64,000 nt of DNA from Denitrobaculum sp965232285. GTDB lineage: Bacteria; Pseudomonadota; Alphaproteobacteria; Kiloniellales; Kiloniellaceae. The stretch covers positions 1,240,001 to 1,304,000 of the forward strand of contig CBDDPL010000004.1 of the NCBI GenBank assembly GCA_965232285.1, given 5' to 3'. The position numbers and the translations under genes are program-made. Shown here piece after piece: positions 9,387 to 16,566 of this stretch. The first letter of the stretch is position 1. Every line of letters starts with the position of its first letter. The notes beneath the pieces are model-generated. The model made no database searches and was not told where the DNA came from. It saw nothing but the letters and a program-made list of their open reading frames with translations.

Positions 9387-9407
9387 AAGACAGTTTAAAG
9401 CTGTCTT
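9387..9407. repeat. Inverted repeat, possible operator
   Basis: AAGACAG and CTGTCTT are perfect 7-base arms around a 7-base AT-rich centre, about 270 bases upstream of the GntR regulator. It could be a regulator site or a weak hairpin; no U tract follows on either strand. Confidence 0.4.
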
Positions 9408-9451
9408 CATTTGCAACTATTTGGGGATTCGCGATCAGCCGATCTGCGCGA

Positions 9452-9519
9452 CCCCGAGTCAGTATTTCACCACGCGCTCAAAAATCTGTGATGCGCGGCA
9501 TCCGTGCCAGGACTCGGGG
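9452..9519. ncRNA. Candidate structured RNA with closing 9-bp stem and two hairpins
   Basis: CCCCGAGTC (9452-9460) pairs perfectly with GACTCGGGG (9511-9519). Inside, CGCGCTCA (9473-9480) pairs with TGA-T-GCGCG (9489-9497) with a single bulge, and GGCA-TCCG-TGCC (9497-9508) forms a small tetraloop hairpin, giving a three-way junction. No Rho-independent U tract follows. It may be part of a longer RNA, the 3' region of the yajQ transcript, or a DNA cruciform. I do not recognise a known RNA family. Confidence 0.4.
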
Positions 9520-9597
9520 TAACGGCAACTTCAGTCAAGGCCTTAGACAGTGGTTTCGAATGCAGGTATTGGAACAGGGCGACTGCGCCAATCCGCC

Positions 9598-10083
9598 TTA
9601 GCTGCGAAAATTGTCGTACTGCAGCGGTTGTTCGATACCCATGCCTTTCACATGAGCGATGGCAGCCTGCAGGTCGTCGATCTTCTTGCCGGTGACCCGT
9701 AACTCGTCACCTTGGATCGCCACCTGGACTTTCAGCTTGCTGCCCTTGATCTCCTTGACGATCTTCTTGGCGAGTTCCTTGTCGATGCCCTGTTTGATCG
9801 CGATCATCTGGCGGACCTTGTTGCCGGAGGCCTTTTCGGCCGCCTTGAAGTCGCAGGCGCCGGGATCGAGCTTGCGCCGGGTGAAGTGAACCTTCAGCAG
9901 TTCGTGCATCTGCTTCAGCTTGAGATCGTCGTCGGCGAGGATCGTAATCTCGTTGTCGTTCCGTTCGATGCTGCAGTCGGAGCCTTTGAAGTCAAAGCGT
10001 TGGGAGATTTCCCTGGTAATACCGTTGAGCGCGTTATCGACTTCGTTGACGTCGGTTTTGGATGTGATATCGAAAGACGGCAT
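9598..10083 (-). CDS. yajQ: YajQ family nucleotide-binding protein
   Basis: 161 residues, full length for this family (DUF520). It starts MPSFDITSKTDVNEVDNALNGITREISQRFDFKGS, and has the conserved SKLKVQVAIQGDELRVTGKKIDDLQAAI near the C-terminus. YajQ proteins have two ferredoxin-like folds and bind nucleotides or RNA; some homologues (XC_3703 of Xanthomonas) bind cyclic di-GMP. Two proteins in this window (this one and the PilZ fusion at 29128) could therefore relate to cyclic di-GMP, but that is not shown for this one. Confidence 0.95.
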   Translation of the reverse strand: MPSFDITSKTDVNEVDNALNGITREISQRFDFKGSDCSIERNDNEITILADDDLKLKQMHELLKVHFTRRKLDPGACDFKAAEKASGNKVRQMIAIKQGIDKELAKKIVKEIKGSKLKVQVAIQGDELRVTGKKIDDLQAAIAHVKGMGIEQPLQYDNFRS

Positions 10084-10229
10084 GGCCTGTTCCTGAAGCT
10101 TGCGGCGGCACGGCGGGGAAGACCGCGGTGACTGGGTGAGCGTCGTGCGTGTCAGGGAAAGGGGTCTACTATAATCGGCTGCGGAATGCCAGTAGCGCCC
10201 GCAGCACTGCAGGAAATGAGCAGAGATTT

Positions 10230-11336
10230 ATGGAGAGAGCCGATACGGTCGTGATCGGGGCGGGCGTGGTCGGACTGGCCGTGGCGCGCCGGCTGGCGCA
10301 AGCCGGTCGTGACGTGATTCTGCTGGAGGCCGCTTCATCTATCGGATCGGAAACCAGCTCGCGCAATTCCGAGGTGATTCATGCCGGGATCTACTATCCG
10401 CAGAACAGCCTGAAGGCGGAACTCTGCGTCGCAGGTAAGCACGCGCTCTACGCCTATTGCGAAAGCCACGGCATCGCGCATCGGCGGGTTGGCAAGCTGA
10501 TCGTGGCTGCGCGCCCTGGGGAGTTGGAAGCTCTGGAAGCCATAAAGGGGAAGGCGGCGCGCAACGGCGTCACCGACCTGGAGTGGCTGGATGCGGATCA
10601 GGCGCGGGCGCTGGAGCCCGCCCTCCAGGTGGAGGCGGCCCTGTTGTCGCCCTCGACCGGCATCATCGACAGTCACGGGCTGATGCTGGCTCTGCAGGGC
10701 GAGGCGGAGGACGGCGGTGCGATGATCGCCTTCAAAACACCGGTTCTGGGCGGAAGCCTGCACAGGGATGGTATCCGCCTGCGGACCGGTGGCGACTATC
10801 CCATGGAACTTCTCTGTCGCCGGCTGGTGAATGCAGCCGGGTTGCAGGCGCAGGAAATCGCCGGCGGGATCGAGGGTTTTCCGCCCGAGGCAATTCCGCC
10901 TCGCCGTCTGGTCAAGGGCAACTACTACAGACTGGCGGGGGCGTCGCCCTTTCAGCGGCTGGTTTATCCCATTCCGGAGCCGGGCGGGTTGGGCGTCCAT
11001 GCGACCATCGACCTGGGCGGCGAGTGCCGCTTCGGGCCGGATGTCGAGCCTGTCGAAAGCCTGGATTACGACGTGGATCCGGCGCGTGCCGGACGCTTTT
11101 ACGCCGCTGTCCGCCGCTATTGGCCCGGGCTTCCGGACGACGCGCTGCTACCGGGTTACGCCGGGATCCGGCCGAAGATCGCGACCTCGGGCGGTGATGC
11201 CGACTTTATCCTTCAGGGCGCCGAGCGGCATGGCGTTCCGGGGCTGGTGAATCTCTTCGGAATCGAATCGCCGGGCCTGACCGCCTCCCTGGCCATCGCC
11301 GAGCGGGTCGAGGCCTTGCTGGGAGATCAGGCCTGA
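10230..11336 (+). CDS. FAD-dependent oxidoreductase, L-2-hydroxyglutarate oxidase/DAO-like
   Basis: 368 residues of the DAO family. The N-terminus has the dinucleotide motif VVIGAGVVGLAVARRLAQAGRDVILLE followed by the SSRNSEVIHAGIYYP block, which is typical of L-2-hydroxyglutarate oxidase/dehydrogenase (LhgO) and related proteins. The end carries GVPGLVNLFGIESPGLTASLAIAE, a second FAD contact. LhgO enzymes oxidise L-2-hydroxyglutarate to 2-oxoglutarate and pass electrons to quinone; the exact substrate here is inferred. I choose ATG 10230; an upstream in-frame start at 10149 adds 27 unlikely residues. The 3' end overlaps the convergent gene by 10 bases. Confidence 0.85.
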   Translation: MERADTVVIGAGVVGLAVARRLAQAGRDVILLEAASSIGSETSSRNSEVIHAGIYYPQNSLKAELCVAGKHALYAYCESHGIAHRRVGKLIVAARPGELEALEAIKGKAARNGVTDLEWLDADQARALEPALQVEAALLSPSTGIIDSHGLMLALQGEAEDGGAMIAFKTPVLGGSLHRDGIRLRTGGDYPMELLCRRLVNAAGLQAQEIAGGIEGFPPEAIPPRRLVKGNYYRLAGASPFQRLVYPIPEPGGLGVHATIDLGGECRFGPDVEPVESLDYDVDPARAGRFYAAVRRYWPGLPDDALLPGYAGIRPKIATSGGDADFILQGAERHGVPGLVNLFGIESPGLTASLAIAERVEALLGDQA

Positions 11337-11821
11337 TACAGCCCCTGGAGATTCATGATCAGGATGGCATTGCCGATCAGGATCGAGAGGATCATGAAGG
11401 CCAGCAGAGTGTAGCGGTGGACGTTGGCCTCACGGCGCGACTTGATGGTCCGGATCTTCACGAAGAGATTTGAGAAGACTTTTGCGATCTCGCGCAGCTT
11501 TTCCCGCTCCGTACTCTGCCAGGCCTGATAGAGCGCCAGCGCATAGATCGCCGCAGCGGACACCAGGAAGCTCATGACGACGATGACCTTGACCAGCGTG
11601 ACGTTCGCGGCGGTTACGTGGGCGACGGTCATCATGCCGGCGAAGATCAGCAGGGTGGCGCCGACCGATTTCCACTGCTGTGTCTTGGCGAAGCGGATGG
11701 AATCGGCTGATTCGCTGTAGAGCATCAGCATTTCCGCATGGGTCGCCTCGTCGAGCTCCGATTCCTGGAGCTCGAAGGCTTCTTCCTCATCGGCCTCGAG
11801 ATCGAGCGCTTCCACGGCCAT
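11327..11821 (-). CDS. Small membrane protein, unknown function
   Basis: 164 residues. The first 45 are very acidic (ALDLEADEEEAFELQESELDEA), followed by hydrophobic segments at about 51-70, 74-97 and 136-157 with a basic cytoplasmic linker (FVKIRTIKSRREANVHRY) between the second and third. I do not recognise a family. It faces queF on the other side with a 127-bp spacer and converges on the FAD oxidoreductase with a 10-base overlap. Confidence 0.75.
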   Translation of the reverse strand: MAVEALDLEADEEEAFELQESELDEATHAEMLMLYSESADSIRFAKTQQWKSVGATLLIFAGMMTVAHVTAANVTLVKVIVVMSFLVSAAAIYALALYQAWQSTEREKLREIAKVFSNLFVKIRTIKSRREANVHRYTLLAFMILSILIGNAILIMNLQGLYQA

Positions 11822-11948
11822 TCCAACATTTCCTTACAAAGATGGCAGCCTTTACACTGGCAGAAGAGGGTTAAGGAAAACTTGCACTTGGCCTGTCATC
11901 CGGTCTAGAGAGCCCGCGTCATCCCCGAAGACGTGGAGATCTAGGCGC

Positions 11949-12413
11949 ATGAGCACTTCCACCTACGAGAACCTCGGCCAGCTCGGGCAGGCTGCGGAGC
12001 TTCCCCAGGATCCGGATCAGGCGGTCCTGGAAACCGTCCCAAGTCCGCATCAGGACGTGGATTACCTGGTGCGCTTTACCGCTCCGGAGTTCACCTCGAT
12101 CTGCCCGGTGACCGGCCAGCCCGATTTCGCGCACCTGGTGATCGATTACGTACCGGAAGCCCTGCTGGTCGAAAGCAAGTCCCTGAAGCTCTTCCTGGGC
12201 AGTTTCCGCAATCACGGCGCTTTTCATGAAGACTGTACGGTTGCGATCGCGAAGCGCCTGATCGAGGCCATGAAACCGCGCTGGCTGCGGATTGGCGGCT
12301 ACTGGTACCCGCGCGGCGGCATTCCCATCGACGTCTTCTGGCAGAGTGGCGCGCCGCCCGAGGGACTCTGGCTGCCGGACCAGGGCGTTCCGAGTTACCG
12401 CGGGCGGGGTTAA
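11949..12413 (+). CDS. queF: NADPH-dependent 7-cyano-7-deazaguanine (preQ0) reductase
   Basis: 154 residues, the short unimodular QueF type. It reduces the nitrile of preQ0 to the aminomethyl of preQ1 in queuosine synthesis. The catalytic cysteine lies in SICPVTGQPDFAH, and the QueF signature ESKSLKLFLGSFRNHGAFHE is intact with the conserved Glu and His. The nearby YhhQ-type transporter (13141) imports queuosine precursors, so this locus links synthesis with salvage. Other que genes are not in the window. No preQ1 riboswitch was recognised in the 127-bp leader. Confidence 0.96.
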   Translation: MSTSTYENLGQLGQAAELPQDPDQAVLETVPSPHQDVDYLVRFTAPEFTSICPVTGQPDFAHLVIDYVPEALLVESKSLKLFLGSFRNHGAFHEDCTVAIAKRLIEAMKPRWLRIGGYWYPRGGIPIDVFWQSGAPPEGLWLPDQGVPSYRGRG

Positions 12414-12435
12414 AGAACCTGGGCGTAAGCCAGGG

Positions 12436-13011
12436 TTAGAGGCTGGCGCCGAGCGGGATGGCCGTTGCGGGGCAACACTCTATGTCGGTTGGCGGAAAGC
12501 TCGTCGCGACACCGTCGGCCTCCACGGCGTCCTGATAGTGGGTCGCGCCCAGCACTACCGAGACGGCGTTATCATCGGTGCGCAGCGGTAACATGAGCCG
12601 TTCGAGACGGGAGGTTTTAGCGCCGCCGCCCAGGGTCACGCTTCCTTCGGCGCGCACCAACAGTCCGCGGTCCAGCACCGCCTCCCAGCGCGGCCGAAAC
12701 ATCGCAAGCGACTCTTTGCCGAAGAGTTCCGAGACTTCCGTGCCGCGCCGGATGCCCCCGCCGTGCATCCTGACGATGTTCTGTCCGGCCAGGCGGTAGC
12801 GGTAACGGCCGTCGCCATGGCGCTCCATGAGCCAGACCATGTCCAGACTCTGCCGGAACTGGCAAGGATCAATGGCGCTGCGAAGCGGTACCTGGTCGTT
12901 CTGCCGCAAAGCAAGCCAATGTCCGATGATCTGCGCGAAGCGGGAATCCTTAAACGCACAGAGAAGATCATGGAGCTCCCGCTCGCTCCACAGCGCTCCG
13001 TCTCTTGTCAC
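12436..13011 (-). CDS. PAS-fold protein (PAS_5-like)
   Basis: 191 residues resembling the alphaproteobacterial single-PAS family: FAQIIGHWLALRQNDQVPLRSAIDPCQFRQSLDMVWLMERHGDGRYRYRLAGQNIVRMHGG, where a short helical region precedes a PAS core. No output domain is present, so it may bind a ligand or partner protein. It converges on queF, whose stop is 22 bases away. Its job in a queuosine neighbourhood is unknown. Confidence 0.7.
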   Translation of the reverse strand: MTRDGALWSERELHDLLCAFKDSRFAQIIGHWLALRQNDQVPLRSAIDPCQFRQSLDMVWLMERHGDGRYRYRLAGQNIVRMHGGGIRRGTEVSELFGKESLAMFRPRWEAVLDRGLLVRAEGSVTLGGGAKTSRLERLMLPLRTDDNAVSVVLGATHYQDAVEADGVATSFPPTDIECCPATAIPLGASL

Positions 13012-13140
13012 CTCGCGGCAACTCCCTCAGCTAGGCAAAATCTCGTTATATGAGAAGTGGTAACACTCAGAGTTGTCGAGCCTAGCGTTACAATTCTTAA
13101 CCACTCGTTAAGAGATGGCACTTGCGGGGAGAAATCCGAT

Positions 13141-13752
13141 TCAGGCTTCTTTGGCTTCGCTAAACTGCGGTTTGGTGGCCTTGAGCAGCAGGCGGAAGGG
13201 GATCAGCATGGCCAGGGCGACGCCGATCTTAACCAGGTAATCACCCAGCGCCAGACTCTGCCAGGGTACGCCCGTTGGGCCGAAGCCGATCCCCAGGATC
13301 GTAAAGGGCAGACCGGTATCGGCGAAAGCCAGCCAGAAGAAGGTCAGGGTGTCGAGCGCCGAGGCGAGGGTCGAGGAGGCCACCGGCGCGAGCCACCAGG
13401 CCTGGCGGCGCAGGCGGTCGAAAATCGAGATGTCGAGCAACTGCGCGATCAGGAAAGCGGAGCCGGAAGCAATGGCGATTCTCGGATCGGCAAAATAAAG
13501 CGACAGGATCACCGCCAGGGCAAAGCCTACGTAAACGACCTTTCGGGCCCGCGCCGGACCAAGGGCCCGGTTGGTGAGGTCCGTGATCAGAAAGGCGATC
13601 GGATAGGTGAAGGCGCCCCAGGTCAACAGATCGTTGATCGGATACTGAACCAGGATGTTGGAGGCGGTTACGACCAGCGCCATGGCGAAGACCGCTGTTG
13701 CCAGGATCTTCACCGACGAGGCCTTTTCATACTGTGCTTTCGGCTCGCTCAT
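13141..13752 (-). CDS. yhhQ: Queuosine precursor transporter, YhhQ (VUT) family
   Basis: 203 residues with about six hydrophobic segments; the family hallmarks are NILVQYP near the first helix, TWGAFTYPIAFLITDLTNRALGPARARKVVYVG, and SGSAFLIAQLLDISIFDRLR. E. coli YhhQ takes up preQ0 and preQ1. It lies 55 bases downstream of the SAM adenosyltransferase gene on the same strand and is separated from queF only by the PAS gene. The start codon abuts a strong hairpin that contains the ribosome site (13753-13790), so translation is likely regulated. Confidence 0.93.
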   Translation of the reverse strand: MSEPKAQYEKASSVKILATAVFAMALVVTASNILVQYPINDLLTWGAFTYPIAFLITDLTNRALGPARARKVVYVGFALAVILSLYFADPRIAIASGSAFLIAQLLDISIFDRLRRQAWWLAPVASSTLASALDTLTFFWLAFADTGLPFTILGIGFGPTGVPWQSLALGDYLVKIGVALAMLIPFRLLLKATKPQFSEAKEA

Positions 13753-13790
13753 TGTGCCTGTCCGCTTGTCGGTTGCCCCGGATAGGCACA
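13753..13790 (-). promoter_or_regulatory. Hairpin burying the yhhQ ribosome site
   Basis: In the minus-strand mRNA, TGTGCCTATCCG pairs with CGGACAGGCACA: 11 of 12 base pairs with one C-A mismatch and a 14-nt loop. The 3' arm ends exactly at the ATG and contains the only SD-like sequence (GGACAGG). It could act as a translational switch, an intergenic attenuator between the SAM enzyme and yhhQ, or an RNA-stability element. Confidence 0.6.
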
Positions 13791-13807
13791 GCTTTCATAG
13801 CTAAAAC

Positions 13808-14545
13808 CTATGCGGGCGCGGTGTGATAGCGCAGCGCCGTTCCAACCGCAAGGCCGAGACGTTCACCGGCGTGGCCGCCATTGACCGCGATTTCCACCAG
13901 GCCGTTGGCGTTTTCGTACCAGAAGGCATTTCCTGCCGGGACCTCGGAGAAGGTGCGGGCGGCGGGAAGTTCTTTGCCGGCCACGACAAGGACTGAATCT
14001 TCAGGCACCTGGCTCGCTCTCAGGCCGGTCATGGCATTGCCATAGCGATCAAGATAGACAATCTCCGCCAGATCGTCCGGCCAGGCAACGCCGGGGCGCT
14101 GGTCCGCGGCAAGATCTCTGCTCTCGACCGGCTCGCCGCAGGCCAGTTTGGCGGCGATCGGGGCAAAGAGATCTCGCCCGTGAAAGGAAGCGGAGAGCCA
14201 GGCCGGCTGCCAGAGGACTTCCCGGTAGCGGCAGGCGCTGGCGCGGCGCGCCACCAGATCCATGACCCCGTTGTCGGGACCGATGAAGTGGCGGCCGTCG
14301 GCCTCCAGAATGATCGGCAGCCGTTCAGAGCCGACGCCGGGGTCGACGACGGTCAGAAAGATACTGCCCTCCGCGAAGACCTCGGCGTAGGCGGCGAGGA
14401 GATAGGCCGAGGCGCGCGGGTCGAACGCGGGCGCGTCGGCAAAGAGGTCGATCACCGGTACGCCCGGCGCGTTCCGGTAGAGAATGGCTTTCATCTGTCC
14501 CGTATAGGGACCTTCCAGGCCGAAATCCGTGAAAAGGACAAACAT
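13808..14545 (-). CDS. SAM hydroxide adenosyltransferase (DUF62 family)
   Basis: 245 residues that belong to the fluorinase/chlorinase-like fold family. The N-terminus is MFVLFTDFGLEGPYTGQMKA and the SAM-binding region includes TVVDPGVGSERLPI and HFIGPDNGVMD. Members of the hydroxide branch split S-adenosylmethionine to adenosine and methionine using water; the halogenases are rarer and have other loop sequences. Followed on the same strand by the YhhQ transporter. QueA of the queuosine pathway also consumes SAM, but a functional link is speculation. Confidence 0.88.
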   Translation of the reverse strand: MFVLFTDFGLEGPYTGQMKAILYRNAPGVPVIDLFADAPAFDPRASAYLLAAYAEVFAEGSIFLTVVDPGVGSERLPIILEADGRHFIGPDNGVMDLVARRASACRYREVLWQPAWLSASFHGRDLFAPIAAKLACGEPVESRDLAADQRPGVAWPDDLAEIVYLDRYGNAMTGLRASQVPEDSVLVVAGKELPAARTFSEVPAGNAFWYENANGLVEIAVNGGHAGERLGLAVGTALRYHTAPA

Positions 14546-14557
14546 TAGCCTTGAACC

Positions 14558-14730
14558 GACTCCCCCGAATCCTGCAAATCATCCTGACTTCTCAGGTCGG
14601 TGGGACTCTATTACGTCAGACCGAGGCAAGGGAACCAAAGCCTCTCCGGGCCGGCTTTGCTGAGCAGCGGAACCGCCATTCAAACAAAGTTGTGGATAAC
14701 TCGAATCCGGCGGGTCCATAGACTCGACTC
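14558..14730. promoter_or_regulatory. Cluster of six GANTC (CcrM/GcrA) sites before gcrA
   Basis: GANTC occurs at 14558 (GACTC), 14567 (GAATC), 14604 (GACTC), 14703 (GAATC), 14721 (GACTC) and 14726 (GACTC), the last two directly adjoining. Random expectation is about one in 250 bases. GANTC is methylated by CcrM in alphaproteobacteria and GcrA acts at such promoters, so this supports methylation-dependent or autoregulated expression of gcrA. Confidence 0.65.
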
Positions 14731-14823
14731 ACTAATGCATACCTTATATGGTGGCCAGCAACCAAGAAAACCCTACATTTAGGCAGGGTCACTACATATT
14801 GTTGTTGACGTGAGGGTGGGCAT

Positions 14824-15465
14824 ATGAGCTGGACTCCAGAACGAATCGACGAACTGACGAAACTTTGGGAAAGCGGCCACAGCGCTTCGGCGATTGGCAA
14901 AATGCTTGGGGTTTCGAAGAACGCAGTCGTCGGCAAGGCGCACCGGATGAAGCTGCAGGCAAGGCCGTCGCCGATCAAGCGGGGCGAGGATGGGGGATCC
15001 TCGGCATCTGCTTCACGGGCCAAAGCTGCAATCAAGAAGAGTCAGAGCGGCGCCAGGTCGGCGCAGTCCGGAAACAAGGGCGCGGCCTGCGCGAAGGCCG
15101 GTGCCAAGAACGAACCTCTTCAGAGCGTGATTTCCGCCGCCCTCGCGGCCAAGTCCGCCGGCTCTGAACGGACGGCTGGCAACAGTACCGCCCGGAATGG
15201 TGCGGCCGGTGGCCCTGATCGGGTCTCCGCCAAGGCAACGGGCGGGAAGCTCGAGCGGCGCAGCCACAAGGACAGCGTCGCCTCAGCGACCCGGGCCGTG
15301 AGCGCCAGCCGGCGTGGGCCGAAGTGCCTCTGGCCGATCGGTGATCCCGGCGACGAGGATTTCCACTTCTGCGGCGAACCGGCTCTGGCGGGCAAGCCTT
15401 ACTGTGCGGAGCACTGCGCAAAGGCCTACATCACGCGCTCCCGGTCGGATTCCGCGGCGGCGTAA
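14824..15465 (+). CDS. gcrA: GcrA cell-cycle regulator
   Basis: 213 residues. The N-terminal helix-turn-helix MSWTPERIDELTKLWESGHSASAIGKMLGVSKNAVVGKAHRMKL is the GcrA hallmark, and the C-terminal sigma70-contact domain has GPKCLWPIGDPGDEDFHFCGEPALAGKPYCAEHCAKAYI with its four cysteines. GcrA binds sigma70 and activates promoters with methylated GANTC. The central linker is long, basic and Ala/Ser/Lys-rich. The 187-base 3' untranslated region ends in a strong terminator. Start ATG 14824 (GGTGGGC upstream). The gene is itself preceded by a GANTC cluster. Confidence 0.96.
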   Translation: MSWTPERIDELTKLWESGHSASAIGKMLGVSKNAVVGKAHRMKLQARPSPIKRGEDGGSSASASRAKAAIKKSQSGARSAQSGNKGAACAKAGAKNEPLQSVISAALAAKSAGSERTAGNSTARNGAAGGPDRVSAKATGGKLERRSHKDSVASATRAVSASRRGPKCLWPIGDPGDEDFHFCGEPALAGKPYCAEHCAKAYITRSRSDSAAA

Positions 15466-15650
15466 CGCGCGGCGTGATCTTTCCACGCATGGAACGGCGA
15501 AGGGGGAAACGGCATCCCAATAGCTGACCTCGGTTCATCGCAAACGGCTATGCAATGGGCCTCGTCCAAAGCCAAAGCCTGGTAAGCAAACCGCGTATCA
15601 GGCTGCCCGGCGGACCAGCGACAGGTTACGAATTGGCGAAGCCGCAGATA

Positions 15651-15694
15651 ACGGGCACAAGGGCGACGGCGAGGTTGTCCGGTGCCCGTTTTTC
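15651..15694 (+). terminator. Rho-independent terminator after gcrA
   Basis: ACGGGCAC (15651-15658) pairs with GTGCCCGT (15682-15689), the inner GGGCGAC pairs with GTTGTCC including two G-U pairs, and TTTTTCTGTTTT follows. It lies 187 bases after the gcrA stop. The spacer holds no credible gene, so it is either a long 3' UTR or a small RNA. Confidence 0.8.
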
Positions 15695-15733
15695 TGTTTT
15701 CAGCCGAGCAGAATGGGGCGGAATTGAGGACCG

Positions 15734-16213
15734 TCAGCCCGCCGGCACCTGTTTCGGGGCCCCCAGGCGCCAGCTTCCGTCCGGCTGCAGGCAGGCGTCG
15801 CCGTAGGCGTCCACCTCTTTGCCGCCAACCGTGATTTTTGTCTGGTACTCCCGGATCATCAAGCAGGCCTGCCGGAGATCTTCCGCAGCGGTTTCTTTGG
15901 TCCTGGTGGCCTGGGGCGCGGCTGGAACGACCTTCTTATAGGTCACGTGGCTCTGGCGGTGGTGATGATGTCCATAGCGCCGGTGCTTGTAATGGCGATA
16001 GCGGTAGGCGCGATGTCCGTAGCGGGAATAGCCATAGCGATGATGCCGATAGCCGTGACCGAAGGAGCTGCCAATTCCGAAAGAAATGTAGCCGTCGGCC
16101 CGTGCGGTTTCTACCGGGCTCGCGCCGAGAAAAGCCGCGCCCAGTAGGACTGCCGCAAGACTGCCGGTTAGCTTGCCGAGCCAGCGGCCTTTGACTATTC
16201 CATTTCGATTCAT
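15734..16213 (-). CDS. Secreted Tyr/His/Arg-rich protein
   Basis: 159 residues. A signal peptide (KLTGSLAAVLLGAAFLGASPVETARA) is followed by a low-complexity tract of GYRHHRYGYSRYGHRAYRYRH and HYKHRRYGHHHHRQSH type at about 55-88. The C-terminal domain (DLRQACLMIREYQTKITVGGKEVDAYGDACLQPDGSWRL) has two cysteines and resembles the end of the glycine-zipper lipoprotein at 35276 (AYGRACRQPDGSWEVV), so both share one small domain. The tract could bind metal ions. Function unknown. Confidence 0.8.
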   Translation of the reverse strand: MNRNGIVKGRWLGKLTGSLAAVLLGAAFLGASPVETARADGYISFGIGSSFGHGYRHHRYGYSRYGHRAYRYRHYKHRRYGHHHHRQSHVTYKKVVPAAPQATRTKETAAEDLRQACLMIREYQTKITVGGKEVDAYGDACLQPDGSWRLGAPKQVPAG

Positions 16214-16238
16214 CGCCGTCCCTTTGTTATGCCCCGGC

Positions 16239-16255
16239 CCTTGAGTATCTCAAGG
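16239..16255. promoter_or_regulatory. Palindrome upstream of secreted His/Tyr-rich gene
   Basis: Perfect 7-base arms CCTTGAG and CTCAAGG around TAT, 26 bases before the leftward start codon. It fits an operator or a leader hairpin. Confidence 0.4.
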
Positions 16256-16300
16256 CGCGGCAGTGGTGGTGCTGGCCAGCAAAGGACCCTGGAAACACTT

Positions 16301-16347
16301 TTCCCGGGGAAGACGCTCTTCCGGGGAAAACATCCTTCCGGGATGAA
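16301..16347. promoter_or_regulatory. Three phased TTCCSGGGRA-type palindromes
   Basis: TTCCCGGGGAA (16301-16311), TTCCGGGGAA (16319-16328) and TTCCGGGATGAA (16336-16347) recur at 18- and 17-base intervals, with AT-rich bases after the second and third copies. Regular spacing of near-identical palindromes suggests cooperative binding of a regulator; none is identified. Confidence 0.45.
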
Positions 16348-16566
16348 AATTTTCCGAGTCCACACAGCGAATGTTGAAAGAGCATACAGCGATCGTTAAC
16401 CTTTGCCTACAGCCTATTGTCTGGCGTTTCGGCGCCCGCGGCCGCTCGCGGTTCGGCGTCATGGGTGTCGCCGGTGCATTTTTCGACTGTCTGTACGCGG
16501 TCATCTTCACCGCTTGTAAAGGTTCCTTACCGCATAGTAAGGAAGATGCGTAAGGGAGTACCGACC

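Larger units (their letters stand above)
9118..9597. other. 480-base intergenic region with strong inverted repeats
   Basis: No gene is seen between the GntR regulator start and the yajQ stop. The left part (9180-9350) is AT-rich and should carry the regulator's promoter. It then holds the inverted repeat AAGACAG-TTTAAAG-CTGTCTT (9387-9407), and a 68-nt element closed by a 9-bp perfect stem (9452-9519, listed separately). A GGCG-ACTG-CGCC hairpin near 9576-9590 follows yajQ. Confidence 0.5.
16214..16566. other. Divergent intergenic region with palindromic sites
   Basis: About 350 bases between two divergent genes for secreted proteins. It contains CCTTGAG-TAT-CTCAAGG (16239-16255) near the left gene and three spaced TTCC(C)GGG(G)A-type palindromes at 16301-16347, both listed separately. 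The remainder (16380-16550) is mixed and should contain the promoter of the rightward gene. No further gene. Confidence 0.5.

Noticed and set aside
9540..9575. tRNA-like T-loop GGTTTCGAATGC
   Set aside because: No acceptor stem or anticodon arm could be built around it.
11822..11948. preQ1 riboswitch before queF
   Set aside because: Leader has a small CGTC/GACG hairpin but neither the preQ1-I nor preQ1-II core pattern.
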